Below, piece by piece: positions 51,869-60,288 of a stretch of DNA of 64,000 nucleotides. Origin of the DNA: Rhizobium sp. P40RR-XXII. Lineage in GTDB: Bacteria > Pseudomonadota > Alphaproteobacteria > Rhizobiales > Rhizobiaceae. The notes beneath the pieces are model-generated. The model made no database searches. It was not told the origin of the DNA and saw nothing but the letters and a program-made list of their open reading frames with translations. The position numbers were made by a program, and so were the translations under genes. The DNA lies in the NCBI RefSeq assembly GCF_012641405.1, contig NZ_JABAII010000015.1, positions 94,768 through 158,767 of the forward strand. The letters are read 5' to 3'. Each line of letters begins with the position of its first letter. Position 1 is the stretch's first letter.

Positions 51869-52036
51869 ATGGCAAAGATCATATCTCTTTTGGATTGGCG
51901 ATTGCGCATGACGCCGCGCGCCCAGAAGGAGCCGGTGGAAGCAAAGATCCTTTTGTTTACCGGCGTGCGCTACGAACATCTGGATACGCCCACCCATCGA
52001 CCGGGAGCCGGGCCGAAGCGTGCAAAAGGAAAGTGA
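51869..52036 (+). CDS. Small basic protein, 55 residues
   Basis: Starts MAKIISLLDWRLRMTPRA, then AKILLFTGVRYEHLD, and a basic Pro/Gly/Lys tail ending PKRAKGK. GGAG 6 nt before the ATG and a codon pattern like its neighbours support translation; an in-frame ATG at 51857 is less likely. It is too short for most automatic calls. I recall similar short proteins in other rhizobia but no function. Preceded by a hairpin-rich stretch. Confidence 0.6.
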   Translation: MAKIISLLDWRLRMTPRAQKEPVEAKILLFTGVRYEHLDTPTHRPGAGPKRAKGK

Positions 52037-52175
52037 TGCCCGGGTGGCGCGCGTCCATGCGCGCATCTCCCGGTTGCTAATATAGATCAGCCGTCTCCCA
52101 TCGCGGCGAGACGACGCGTATCGTCACGCAAATCCCCTGCCGCCCGAAGCCTAGTTATCTCGGCCCCAGTCAATC

Positions 52176-52724
52176 TCAGCCATTGTCGAATTCGTCGCAA
52201 CCCGCTTCCGACAGGAATTCTCGGGCGGCGTTATCAAAGCTGCCTTGCGGCGCCATCGTATGCAGCACCGCATAGCCTTGGGAGCGCGGCACTTCCACCA
52301 GGATCGATTGGGCGAGAGCTGGCGGCAATGCCTTGCGTATGCCCGTAAGCTGGACGGGAGATGCGAGCAGCAAATCGAGCGCACCGCCGACGGACGTGCG
52401 GTCGCTCATGCTGAACACTTCATTCGATGCGGCATCATAGACGGCGAGCGACCAGAACGGCACTTTGCCTTTCGCGGTGAGATGAACAGGGATGTCCTCG
52501 ATATCGAATGCGCAGACGGCGGTACGGATAAAGGGATCGGTGTTGGAAAGCCCCGCCTCGTCATCCTTGTCGTCGAGCATGTAGAAATGGTTCTCGTCGC
52601 CCTCGTCCGATACGCGGGTATAGGCATCGCGGTCGGAGAAATGCGGCAAGGAGAGGATGATGACAATGTGCAGCAGCGCCGCGCCGAAGAGACCGGTCAG
52701 GATCGCGAAAACGAATCTAAACAT
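52176..52724 (-). CDS. DUF1254-type membrane protein
   Basis: 182 residues with one N-terminal membrane helix (about 2-26, FVFAILTGLFGAALLHIVIIL). The body (about 30-182) includes HFYMLDDKDDEAGLSNTDPF and FWSLAVYDAASNEVFSM, which fit the DUF1254 half of the usual DUF1254-DUF1214 protein. Here the two halves are separate genes in an operon with this one second, overlapping the DUF1214 gene by 8 nt. Function unknown; probably periplasmic. Confidence 0.75.
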   Translation of the reverse strand: MFRFVFAILTGLFGAALLHIVIILSLPHFSDRDAYTRVSDEGDENHFYMLDDKDDEAGLSNTDPFIRTAVCAFDIEDIPVHLTAKGKVPFWSLAVYDAASNEVFSMSDRTSVGGALDLLLASPVQLTGIRKALPPALAQSILVEVPRSQGYAVLHTMAPQGSFDNAAREFLSEAGCDEFDNG

Positions 52725-53304
52725 TGCCGCACCCGATTTTTTCGAGTTTCGGCATACCGAGATCGATCAGACCGGAATTGCCGGCGGCCGGCGAATCCAG
52801 CAGCGTCCACACGAGGCGGAAATTGCCGGCAGGGGGCGGGGCAAGCCAGTTGCCCGCCTGCGCATTCGATGAAACCGTAATGCTGAAGCTTGAATCCGCA
52901 TTGCGCAGGACGATCCAGGAATTGATGGTGGAAGGACGTCCGGTGGCGCCTTCGATCGGTCGGCCGTCATTGCCCGCGATAAACAGCGTCCAAAGCCTCG
53001 CCGGTGGTGTCTGGCCGCTGATGCGATAGCGACAAGATGCCGTCAGCCGCGCGCCGGCATCGTCATCGGAGGCGGTAAACACGAGCCCTTCCGCGGTCCC
53101 GTAGAGCAAGCGCCCGGCGCGAGCCCTGTGGGATTTCGCATAAGGGTCCGCATCGGCCGTCTGCATTTCCGGAAAGGCCTGCCAGGCACCGAGCTTGATC
53201 GCGCCGAAACCGGAGGTCGCATCCAGCGCCAGGAGCGTGAACACGATCCCGCCACCAAAGGCGATGACAAGCGAAAGCGCAACAAGAAGGGGAACTCGGA
53301 ACAC
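52717..53304 (-). CDS. DUF1214-type membrane protein
   Basis: 195 residues, N-terminal membrane helix (about 5-27, LLVALSLVIAFGGGIVFTLLA). Blocks YRISGQTPPARLWTLFIAGNDG and NWLAPPPAGNFRLVWTLL are the DUF1214 signature (beta-rich domain). Encoded upstream of its DUF1254 partner with an 8-nt overlap. In many bacteria the two domains are in one polypeptide; the split arrangement is common in rhizobia. Confidence 0.78.
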   Translation of the reverse strand: MFRVPLLVALSLVIAFGGGIVFTLLALDATSGFGAIKLGAWQAFPEMQTADADPYAKSHRARAGRLLYGTAEGLVFTASDDDAGARLTASCRYRISGQTPPARLWTLFIAGNDGRPIEGATGRPSTINSWIVLRNADSSFSITVSSNAQAGNWLAPPPAGNFRLVWTLLDSPAAGNSGLIDLGMPKLEKIGCGNV

Positions 53305-53571
53305 CCTAGGATCGTCCTCGTGACAAATCAGTATCGATTTATTCCTGATTCTGTCGGTAGGGGGAAGGGCGAGCCGCTTTCAGGCTGCAGTCATACAGGA
53401 TGCTCTCGATGAGCTAACACGGCAGCTTGCGGCCGAAACACCAGCAGCTGTCGGGCCATTCGCCCGTCGGCCGGCCTTGTTGCGACCGCGGCATGCTCCT
53501 TCATATTTTCGTTGGAAAACCCGCCCGGGGTGCTGATGCGGCCTCCGTCTTCATCTCTGCTTGGATGATCT

Positions 53572-55767
53572 TTATTCCGACGTCGCCACCTTCTGCACGC
53601 CGAGCCGGCTCGCGGCCTTCAGCCTTTCGCCGATATTGCGCAGGATATTCGTGGAATCCACCGAAAGCGAGCGCGGCCGTATGAGGGGAGGCAGGCTGGG
53701 AGTGGAGGCATCGGCTGGCTTCTTGGCTGCGACGGTTTGCGGCTTCTGCGCCGGGAACGGGTTGCTGATGCCGGGTATGGGTTTCAGCACGATGCCCTGA
53801 TGCGCATAATCCATGATCTTCTTGAAGGTCATGGCCGGCAGCGTGCCGCCCGTCATGTTGTTCGTGGAGGTATAGTCGTCGTTGCCGAACCAGACGGCGC
53901 AGGTGTAGTTGCCGGTAAAGCCGATGAACCAGGCATCGCGATAGGCCTGCGTGGTGCCGGTCTTGCCGCCGACCACGATGCCGTTGTCGAGTGCTGCCCT
54001 GCGGCCGGTGCCGATGACCGGAACCTGCGTCAGCATCTGGTTCATGTAGGACGTGGCCTTTTCGCTGAGGACGCGCTTGGCCGACTGCTCGTCGTGACTG
54101 AAGTCGTAGAGCACCTTGCCGTCATACCCGGTGATCTGGTCGATGCCATGGCGCCGCGACTGCATGCCGTTGGCCGGGAAGACGGCATAGGCCGTCGCCT
54201 GGTCGAGAACGGTCACCTCGGAGGTACCGATCGGAATGGTCTTGTCGTTGCGGATCGGCGTTTCCACGCCCATGGCCTTGGCCATGTTGCGAATGGGCTG
54301 GATGCCGAACTTCTCCTTCGCCAGCCGCACCGGAATGGTATTGATCGACTGGGTGATCGCCTGCGTCAGCGTCACCTTGCCTTCATAGCGGTTTTCGTAA
54401 TTGTGCGGGCTCCAGTTACCCCAGCTGATGGGCGCGTCGACGATGGTGGATGTCGGCGTCATGCCGTTCTCCATCGCGACGGAGTAAGTATAGATCTTGA
54501 AGGAGGAACCCGGCTGGCGCAGCGCCTTGGTGGCGCGATTGAACTGGCTTTCGCCATAGTCGCTGCCGCCGACCATGGCGCGAACGGCGCCACCGTTTTC
54601 GATCATGACGCTGGCGCCCTGCTTGGCATGGTAACGTTCGCCGAACTCCATCAGGCTGGATTGGACGGAATCTTCCGCCGCCTTCTGCAGCCCCATGTCG
54701 ATGGTGGTGCGAACGATCAGCGAGCGCTCGGGAAACCGTGTTGCGAGCCGCTGCACTTCGTCGAAGGCCCAGTCGAGGAAATAGTCCGGGGATTCGATCT
54801 GGGCGCGGTCGACGACGGAGGCCGGATTGCGGCGTGCGGCGATCACCTGCCCCTCGGTCATCAGCCCGCTCTGAACGAGGTTGGAAAGCACGTCGTTGGC
54901 GCGGGCGCGGGCGGCCGGCAGATTGACATGCGGCGCATATTTCGCCGGCGCCTTGAAAAGGCCCGCAAGCATTGCAGCCTCTGCCAGATTGACGTCGGTT
55001 ATGCTCTTGCCAAAATAGAATTGCGCCGCCGCCGCCGCGCCGAAGGTGCCGCCGCCCATGTAGGTGCGATCGAGATAGAGGCTCAGAATCTCCTTCTTGG
55101 AGAGATTGGCCTCGAGCCAGATCGCCAGAAAGGCTTCCTTGATTTTGCGGTCGATGGAGCGCTCGTTGCTGAGAAAGATGTTCTTGGCAAGCTGCTGCGT
55201 CAGCGTCGAGCCGCCCTGGACGACGCCGCCGGCTTGCGCATTGACGGTCACCGCGCGGAACAGGCCGATCACGTCGATACCGAAATGGTCGAAGAAGCGC
55301 CGGTCCTCGGTTGCGAGTACCGCCTTGACGAAATAGTCCGGCAGCTGGTCGACCGGCACGGAATTCTCATGAATGATGCCGCGGTGGCCGATAACGTTGC
55401 CGTAACGGTCGAGGAAGGTGACGGCGAAATTGCCGCGGTTGCGCCAGTCGCCCTGCGTCGACTCGAAGGCGGGCATCGCGAGCATCAGCATCACTACCGA
55501 GCCGGCCGCGCCCAGCGTCAGACCTTCGCCGAGCAGCTCGAAAACGATGCGTTTCCAGCCGCGCACGCGGAAACGGCGGAAGAAGATCGTGATCTCCTCC
55601 CATGCCTCGGCGAGACCGAAGCCTGCGTTCCACAAAGTGGAGTCGATCCATGAATCAAGGCGCAGGAAGAAATAGCGCTTGCGACGCCGCGGCTTTTCGG
55701 CCCCGTTATCCTTTGGCGTCTCAGGCTCCGCCTTCGGCCGGTTTTCTGGATTGGATGGGTCTTCCAC
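53572..55767 (-). CDS. Bifunctional penicillin-binding protein 1A family
   Basis: 731 residues. Cytoplasmic basic start, membrane helix (about 75-98), glycosyltransferase 51 domain with catalytic Glu154 in TEDRRFFDHFG and QGGSTLTQQLAKN (about 180-192), then the transpeptidase domain. Its active-site motifs are SSFK (PGSSFK, SxxK), SIN in TQSINTIP (SxN) and KTGTT. Polymerises and cross-links peptidoglycan in the periplasm. C-terminal 55 residues are Pro/Lys/Ser-rich. The single-gene unit follows a 267-bp gap (53305-53571) with nothing nameable. Subclass (1A or 1C-like) is uncertain. Confidence 0.92.
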   Translation of the reverse strand: MEDPSNPENRPKAEPETPKDNGAEKPRRRKRYFFLRLDSWIDSTLWNAGFGLAEAWEEITIFFRRFRVRGWKRIVFELLGEGLTLGAAGSVVMLMLAMPAFESTQGDWRNRGNFAVTFLDRYGNVIGHRGIIHENSVPVDQLPDYFVKAVLATEDRRFFDHFGIDVIGLFRAVTVNAQAGGVVQGGSTLTQQLAKNIFLSNERSIDRKIKEAFLAIWLEANLSKKEILSLYLDRTYMGGGTFGAAAAAQFYFGKSITDVNLAEAAMLAGLFKAPAKYAPHVNLPAARARANDVLSNLVQSGLMTEGQVIAARRNPASVVDRAQIESPDYFLDWAFDEVQRLATRFPERSLIVRTTIDMGLQKAAEDSVQSSLMEFGERYHAKQGASVMIENGGAVRAMVGGSDYGESQFNRATKALRQPGSSFKIYTYSVAMENGMTPTSTIVDAPISWGNWSPHNYENRYEGKVTLTQAITQSINTIPVRLAKEKFGIQPIRNMAKAMGVETPIRNDKTIPIGTSEVTVLDQATAYAVFPANGMQSRRHGIDQITGYDGKVLYDFSHDEQSAKRVLSEKATSYMNQMLTQVPVIGTGRRAALDNGIVVGGKTGTTQAYRDAWFIGFTGNYTCAVWFGNDDYTSTNNMTGGTLPAMTFKKIMDYAHQGIVLKPIPGISNPFPAQKPQTVAAKKPADASTPSLPPLIRPRSLSVDSTNILRNIGERLKAASRLGVQKVATSE

Positions 55768-55929
55768 GCTCTACTTCCCGACCACAATATTGCTGCGTGC
55801 TTCTTGTGGCACACACAAAGCTCATTATCTCATAGAACGGCTATTTGAATAATTGGTTGATTTAGAGAAAAGAACAAGAGACATGCATGCCGCAGCCCGA
55901 ATTCCCTTTGTCGGGTGGCGAGGACGACG

Positions 55930-56421
55930 ATGATGACAGACGAGTTACCCTTCTGGAAAAGCAAGACCCTGGCGGAAATGAGCTCGCCGGAATGGGAAAG
56001 CCTGTGCGACGGCTGTGGCCTCTGTTGTCTCAACAAGCTGGAGGACTGGGATAGCGGCGATGTCTATTTCACCTCCGTCCGCTGCAAGCTCATGGATGGT
56101 GAGAGCTGTCGTTGCACGAGTTATCTGAACCGCTGGGATTTCGTGCCGGACTGCGTGCAGTTGACGCCGGAGAAGGTGCCGGATTTGGCATGGCTGCCGC
56201 CGACCTGCGCCTATCGTCTCGTCGAGGAAGGTCGTGATCTCTACTGGTGGCACCCGCTGATCTCGGGCGATCCGGAAACCGTGCACATCGCCGGCGTTTC
56301 CGCCCGAGGACGTACCATCAGCGAGAATGATGTCGAGCTCGACGATTTCGAGGATTATGTGGTCGATTGGCCGCTGACCGTCGAAGACGACATGGAGCCG
56401 AGCCCTCCGGCAAAGCCATAG
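55930..56421 (+). CDS. YcgN/UPF0260 cysteine-cluster protein
   Basis: 163 residues from the ATG at 55930 (MMTDELPFWKSKTL). The cysteine cluster CDGCGLCC (about 26-33) and later Cys in VRCKLMDGESCRC and FVPDCVQLTPE, CAYRL are the UPF0260 pattern. Probably binds iron-sulfur or zinc. Related to fungal/bacterial YcgN of unknown function. The C-terminal Pro-rich end (AKP) overlaps the opposite-strand MmcQ-like gene by 104 nt. Confidence 0.87.
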   Translation: MMTDELPFWKSKTLAEMSSPEWESLCDGCGLCCLNKLEDWDSGDVYFTSVRCKLMDGESCRCTSYLNRWDFVPDCVQLTPEKVPDLAWLPPTCAYRLVEEGRDLYWWHPLISGDPETVHIAGVSARGRTISENDVELDDFEDYVVDWPLTVEDDMEPSPPAKP

Positions 56422-56728
56422 ATTTCGGTGCCACGTTTCGCCATGCGCGCTGCACCAGTGACCTGATCGTCTCATGATCGGCATCATGATGAAACAGCCG
56501 CGCAAAGCCCTTCAGGCCCCAGCCGCCAGGCACGGCCATGATGTCGCCCGGCATGGTTGCCAATGCCATTTGCTGCTGGTCGGGTGTCAGCTTGACGACG
56601 CAGAAGTCCGGGCCTGGAAGGGTCATGAAAATCTTGCCCCGAACACGAAAATCGCGCGTTCCGAAGTGTGAATTCTCCGCCGCTTCCGGCAGGCAGAGGG
56701 CAAGGGATATAAGATCTTCGTCGGTCAT
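56318..56728 (-). CDS. MmcQ/YjbR family protein, extended C-terminus
   Basis: 136 residues from the ATG at 56728 (MTDEDLISLALCLPEAAENS), a family start. The MmcQ/YjbR core ends near RAWRNVAPKSM (about residue 106). The remaining 30 residues are Arg/Pro/His-rich (ending RRARHHSR) and overlap the YcgN gene on the opposite strand by 104 nt. This tail is not typical for the family and may come from loss of an earlier stop. The upstream frame extending to 56779 is not needed. Confidence 0.75.
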   Translation of the reverse strand: MTDEDLISLALCLPEAAENSHFGTRDFRVRGKIFMTLPGPDFCVVKLTPDQQQMALATMPGDIMAVPGGWGLKGFARLFHHDADHETIRSLVQRAWRNVAPKSMALPEGSAPCRLRRSAANRPHNPRNRRARHHSR

Positions 56729-56884
56729 GGCCGTGATGGTAACACGTCCCACCGATATACGATAAATGGCCGCCTGCAACGCCCGCGACGAAACGGTCCC
56801 GGAAGCGAGGCGGCCAATTTATTGAATTGCGCCTATCCGCATGGTATCGCGCCATGCCCTCGCATATGGACAAGGAGCCGCCGC

Positions 56885-57193
56885 GTGATCCGTCATATCG
56901 TCTTCTTCACCGTTCCTGATCGCGCCAATCTCGAGGAGGTTCGCTCCGGCCTCTCGATCCTGACAGCCATTCCACATGCACGGCTCCTGGAAATCGGCAC
57001 GAATATGAAGACCGACCAGCTCGGAACCGAAGTCGATCTCGTCGTCTACGGCGAATTCGATGACGAAGTGGCGCTTGCCGCCTACAAGGCGCATCCAAAC
57101 TATCAGCGCTCCATCGAGCGTGTTCGTCCGCTGCGCGAGATGCGGATCGCCGCCGATTACGAGACCGCGACGGCCGCCCGCGAACCATTCTGA
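56885..57193 (+). CDS. Dabb (stress-responsive A/B barrel) protein
   Basis: 102 residues from GTG at 56885 (MIRHIVFFTVPDRANLEEV), supported by AAGGAG 7 nt upstream. Dimeric alpha-beta barrel fold: alternating strands HARLLEIGTN, VDLVVYGEFDD and a helix PLREMRIAADYE. Known members include plant stress proteins and enzymes of polyketide or other metabolism; no target is evident. The following 560 bp gap contains a GANTC cluster. Confidence 0.85.
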   Translation: MIRHIVFFTVPDRANLEEVRSGLSILTAIPHARLLEIGTNMKTDQLGTEVDLVVYGEFDDEVALAAYKAHPNYQRSIERVRPLREMRIAADYETATAAREPF

Positions 57194-57249
57194 ACGGGCG
57201 CGCCGGGCCGGTTCCTGCCAGCCATTTCAATGGATTGAGCATTCGAGCG

Positions 57250-57356
57250 GAATCGGATTGTCGGTAACCGGATTCTTTTCGCGAGGCTCTTGAATCAATC
57301 TTTGAAGTTGTGGACTCGATTTGTGAAGGAATCGTCTCAAGTGATTCAAAGGACTC
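57250..57356. other. Cluster of seven GANTC sites, partly 21-bp phased
   Basis: GANTC (the CcrM methylation target) occurs at 57250, 57271, 57292, 57313, 57329, 57343 and 57352. The first four starts are spaced exactly 21 bp, two helical turns, so they lie on the same face. Seven sites in 107 bp far exceeds the roughly one per 256 bp expected by chance. Variants are GAATC, GATTC and GACTC. The meaning is not established; it lies between the Dabb gene and feuN. Confidence 0.6.
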
Positions 57357-57662
57357 AAGGAAATACCAACGCCTTACCTCGGTAGAGCGCTTGAGGGCCG
57401 GTTTGCATTGGCCCATTGCGGTGTGCCTGCCCATGTCGCACCCACGGGCAGATGATAAGCAAGAATGATTAAAAATGGCTGAGCCTGGAGCTCGAAGAAG
57501 GGCGCTTCGAAGCTAAATATGCGTCGTCGCGGACATATCGCCGATAGATTGTATCAATGCAGGGCGATAAAGCGCCGCTCGGTTGCCGTCGTGGCGAGCT
57601 TGCCACTTTGCATTCAATTATTTCAAATGGTTAAGACAGAGATTGCGTGCCTTGCTTGCCCG

Positions 57663-57685
57663 ATGGGCTGAAAATTACAGCCCAT
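57663..57685. promoter_or_regulatory. Hairpin upstream of feuN
   Basis: ATGGGCTG (57663-57670) and CAGCCCAT (57678-57685) with a 7-nt loop AAAATTA, 68 nt before the feuN start. Overlaps the first CCATTCA repeat. May be a regulatory dyad or part of a leader. Confidence 0.4.
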
Positions 57686-57699
57686 TCATTTGCCATTCA
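57682..57699. promoter_or_regulatory. Candidate FeuP box (direct repeat, 11-bp phase)
   Basis: CCATTCA at 57682-57688 and 57693-57699; the repeat starts are 11 bp apart, one helical turn, as in OmpR/PhoB-family binding sites. It is 54 nt before the feuN start. FeuP belongs to that response regulator family, so autoregulation is a reasonable inference. Confidence 0.45.
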
Positions 57700-57753
57700 G
57701 ACGTGTTTGGGTAAATAATCACCAAGTTAATATCCCTGTGGGAAGTCCGAAGC

Positions 57754-58002
57754 ATGGCCACATTTTCAAGCATAGCAGCGGCGGCCCTCGTCTTGGCCGG
57801 CTCGGCTGTTCTGCCAGCGCCGACGTCGACCCTGGTGGCTCGTGCCAACAGCGACTGCAGCGAGGCCGCGGCCGAGGTCGTAGAGAAGACCGGAGGACAG
57901 CTCCTATCCGCACAACCCTCCGGCGACAGCTGCATTGTCACTGTTCTCGTGCAGGGCAATGGGCAGCGCCCGCGCAAGGTGACGATGAAAGTGCCGATGT
58001 GA
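57754..58002 (+). CDS. feuN: Small periplasmic protein, FeuN-like
   Basis: 82 residues with a signal peptide (SSIAAAALVLAGSAVLPAP). The mature part has Cys35 and Cys60, a possible disulfide, and a short beta-rich body (CIVTVLVQGNGQRPRKVTMKV). In Sinorhizobium meliloti a small periplasmic protein FeuN of similar size is encoded just upstream of feuP and feuQ and acts as an essential modulator that restrains FeuQ. Here size, signal peptide, two-cysteine layout and position match; sequence identity was not checked. Confidence 0.75.
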   Translation: MATFSSIAAAALVLAGSAVLPAPTSTLVARANSDCSEAAAEVVEKTGGQLLSAQPSGDSCIVTVLVQGNGQRPRKVTMKVPM

Positions 58003-58139
58003 GGGTGGGCACGTGAAGCGCCGGCGTGCAATGGACATTCTAAGGCCTTGAATCCCACACAAAATCTTATTGTTTCCGTGATTCCACTGCAGCACGATTT
58101 ACAGTACTGTTTCTCGAACCGGGGAAATTGGATCCAGAC

Positions 58140-58811
58140 ATGCGCATTCTCATAGTCGAAGACGATATCAACTTGAATCGACAGCTTGCCGAAGCCTTGA
58201 AGGAGGCGGGTTACGTCGTCGATACGGCCTTTGATGGTGAGGAAGGCCATTTCCTCGGCGATACCGAACCCTACGACGCGATCATTCTGGATATTGGCCT
58301 GCCTGAAATGGATGGCATCACCGTGCTGGAGAAATGGCGCGGCACCGGGCGCACGGTGCCGGTGCTGCTTCTGACCGCCCGCGACCGGTGGAGCGACAAG
58401 GTGGCGGGCATCGATGCCGGCGCGGACGACTATGTTGCCAAGCCCTTCCATGTCGAGGAAGTGCTGGCGCGCATCCGCGCGCTCATCCGCCGCGCGGCCG
58501 GCCATGCCTCCTCGGAAATCGTCTGCGGCCCGGTGCGGCTCGATACCAAGAGCTCGAAGGCGACCGTCGACGGCAAGCCGCTGAAGCTCACCTCCCATGA
58601 ATATCGCCTGCTCGCCTATCTCATGCACCACAAGGGCGAGGTCGTCTCGCGCACCGAACTGGTCGAACATATGTACGACCAGGATTTCGACAGGGATTCC
58701 AATACGATCGAGGTTTTCGTCGGTCGCCTGCGCAAGAAGATGGGTGTCGATCTAATCGAAACGGTCCGCGGCCTTGGTTACCGAATCCAAGCTCCGACCA
58801 ATGCGAATTAA
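58140..58811 (+). CDS. feuP: Two-component response regulator FeuP
   Basis: 223 residues, OmpR/PhoP family. Receiver domain 1-115 with phosphoacceptor Asp51 (LDIGLPEMDG) and acidic pocket Asp8/Asp9; winged-helix output domain about 125-220 (LTSHEYRLLAYLM, then NTIEVFVGRLRKKMG). Start is the ATG at 58140 (MRILIVEDDINLN); the TTG at 58128 is unlikely. Its end overlaps feuQ by 11 nt. In rhizobia FeuP-FeuQ controls iron uptake and cyclic glucan export genes. Confidence 0.88.
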   Translation: MRILIVEDDINLNRQLAEALKEAGYVVDTAFDGEEGHFLGDTEPYDAIILDIGLPEMDGITVLEKWRGTGRTVPVLLLTARDRWSDKVAGIDAGADDYVAKPFHVEEVLARIRALIRRAAGHASSEIVCGPVRLDTKSSKATVDGKPLKLTSHEYRLLAYLMHHKGEVVSRTELVEHMYDQDFDRDSNTIEVFVGRLRKKMGVDLIETVRGLGYRIQAPTNAN

Positions 58812-60198
58812 GTCGCTCACCGCTCGCGTCCTGCTGTTGACCACATTGTGGTCGGCGGTGGCGCTGGTGGTGATCGGCCTCGTCATCTCGAATATCTATC
58901 GCAAGAGCGCCGAGCGCGGCTTTCAAGATTTGCTGCGCGCGCAGCTTTATAACGTCATCAACTCGGTAACGATCGGCGATCAGGGCGCTCTGTCGGGCAG
59001 CCCGCAGCTCGGCGACCTTCGTTTCGCACAGCCGAAGACCGGTTGGTACTGGATGGTTGAGCCGCTCGGCACCTATACCGCGACACCGCTGGTTTCGCCC
59101 TCGCTCGGCGCGTCGAGCCTGCCCGTTCTTTCCGTGCTGGAAGCGCCTTTCGACAAGAACTACGAGCGCTACTACATCGTTACCGACGCCTTTGGAAACC
59201 GCGTACAAGTGGCCGAAACTGAGGTTGTGCTCGACACGGACGGCCGCGCTGCGCGCTTCCGCGTCACCGGCAATATCGCCGTCGTCGAGGACGATGTCCG
59301 CAATTTTTCCCATAGCCTTTATTTCGCGCTGGTCGGCTTCGGTGTCGGCAGTCTCATTGTCAATGCGCTCGCCATTCTTTACGGCCTGAAACCGCTCGAT
59401 AAGGCCCGCGCCGCATTGGAGCGTATCCGTGCCGGCGAAAGCGAGCGTCTGCAGGGCGATTTCCCGCGCGAAATCCTGCCGCTTGCCAACGAGGTCAATG
59501 CGCTGATCGAAAGCAACCGGCGCATCGTCGAGCGTGCTCGCATGCAGGTCGGCAATCTCGCGCACTCGCTGAAAACGCCGATCGCGGTGCTGCTCAACGA
59601 ATCCCGCGTGCTCGAGCGCTCGCATGGCGATCTTGTGAAGAACCAGGCGGAAGCCATGCAGGGGCAGGTGCAATCCTATCTCAATCGCGCCCGCATCGCC
59701 GCGCAACGTGAATCCGTGCTGGCCCGCACCGAGGCGGAGCCGGCGCTGGAGCGGCTCGTCCGTGTCATGCGGCGGCTGAACGCCGACAAGGAATTCGAGC
59801 TCACCGTCTCGCCCAATCTGGCGCTCGCCATGGAGCAGCAGGATCTGGAGGAGACCGTCGGCAATCTCTTGGAAAATGCCGCCCGCTTCGCCGAACATAA
59901 GGTGCGCCTTTCGGCGAGCGAAGCGCCGCCGGAGATCAAGGGCATTGATCCCGTGCGCCGTCATTGGGTGGAACTGGTGGTTGAAGACGATGGGCCAGGG
60001 CTTGAGCCGGATCAGATTCGCGAGGCGATGAAACGCGGACGCAGGCTCGATGAAAGCAAGCCTGGCACCGGTCTTGGCCTGTCGATTGTCAGCGAGATTA
60101 CCAACGAATATCAAGGCCGGCTCGAACTGTCCCGGGGCACCTGGGGCGGGCTTCGCGCCAGCCTAATTTTGCCGGGCCTGACGAAGGATGTTGCGTGA
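58801..60198 (+). CDS. feuQ: Sensor histidine kinase FeuQ
   Basis: 465 residues from the ATG at 58801. TM1 about 10-30, a periplasmic domain about 31-170, TM2 about 173-195, HAMP-like linker, and HisKA with His255 in NLAHSLKTPIAVLLNES. HATPase_c follows with N box NLLENAARF, G1 DDGPGL and G2 GTGLGLSI. Phosphorylates FeuP. The periplasmic domain is where FeuN would act. Overlaps feuP by 11 nt. Confidence 0.88.
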   Translation: MRIKSLTARVLLLTTLWSAVALVVIGLVISNIYRKSAERGFQDLLRAQLYNVINSVTIGDQGALSGSPQLGDLRFAQPKTGWYWMVEPLGTYTATPLVSPSLGASSLPVLSVLEAPFDKNYERYYIVTDAFGNRVQVAETEVVLDTDGRAARFRVTGNIAVVEDDVRNFSHSLYFALVGFGVGSLIVNALAILYGLKPLDKARAALERIRAGESERLQGDFPREILPLANEVNALIESNRRIVERARMQVGNLAHSLKTPIAVLLNESRVLERSHGDLVKNQAEAMQGQVQSYLNRARIAAQRESVLARTEAEPALERLVRVMRRLNADKEFELTVSPNLALAMEQQDLEETVGNLLENAARFAEHKVRLSASEAPPEIKGIDPVRRHWVELVVEDDGPGLEPDQIREAMKRGRRLDESKPGTGLGLSIVSEITNEYQGRLELSRGTWGGLRASLILPGLTKDVA

Positions 60199-60288
60199 GG
60201 CACGGCATGATGCCAAAAGACGTTGTGGGTCATGACGATGCCGCAGCGCAGTACCTATGGTTTTGCTTTTTGATACTGGTTCGGTTGT

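Noticed and set aside
60199..60288. RIME-like element after feuQ (GGCATGATGCCAAAAGACG)
   Set aside because: Only a few bases resemble the copy at 3938-3989 and the second arm does not pair well; could be a decayed copy but cannot be supported.
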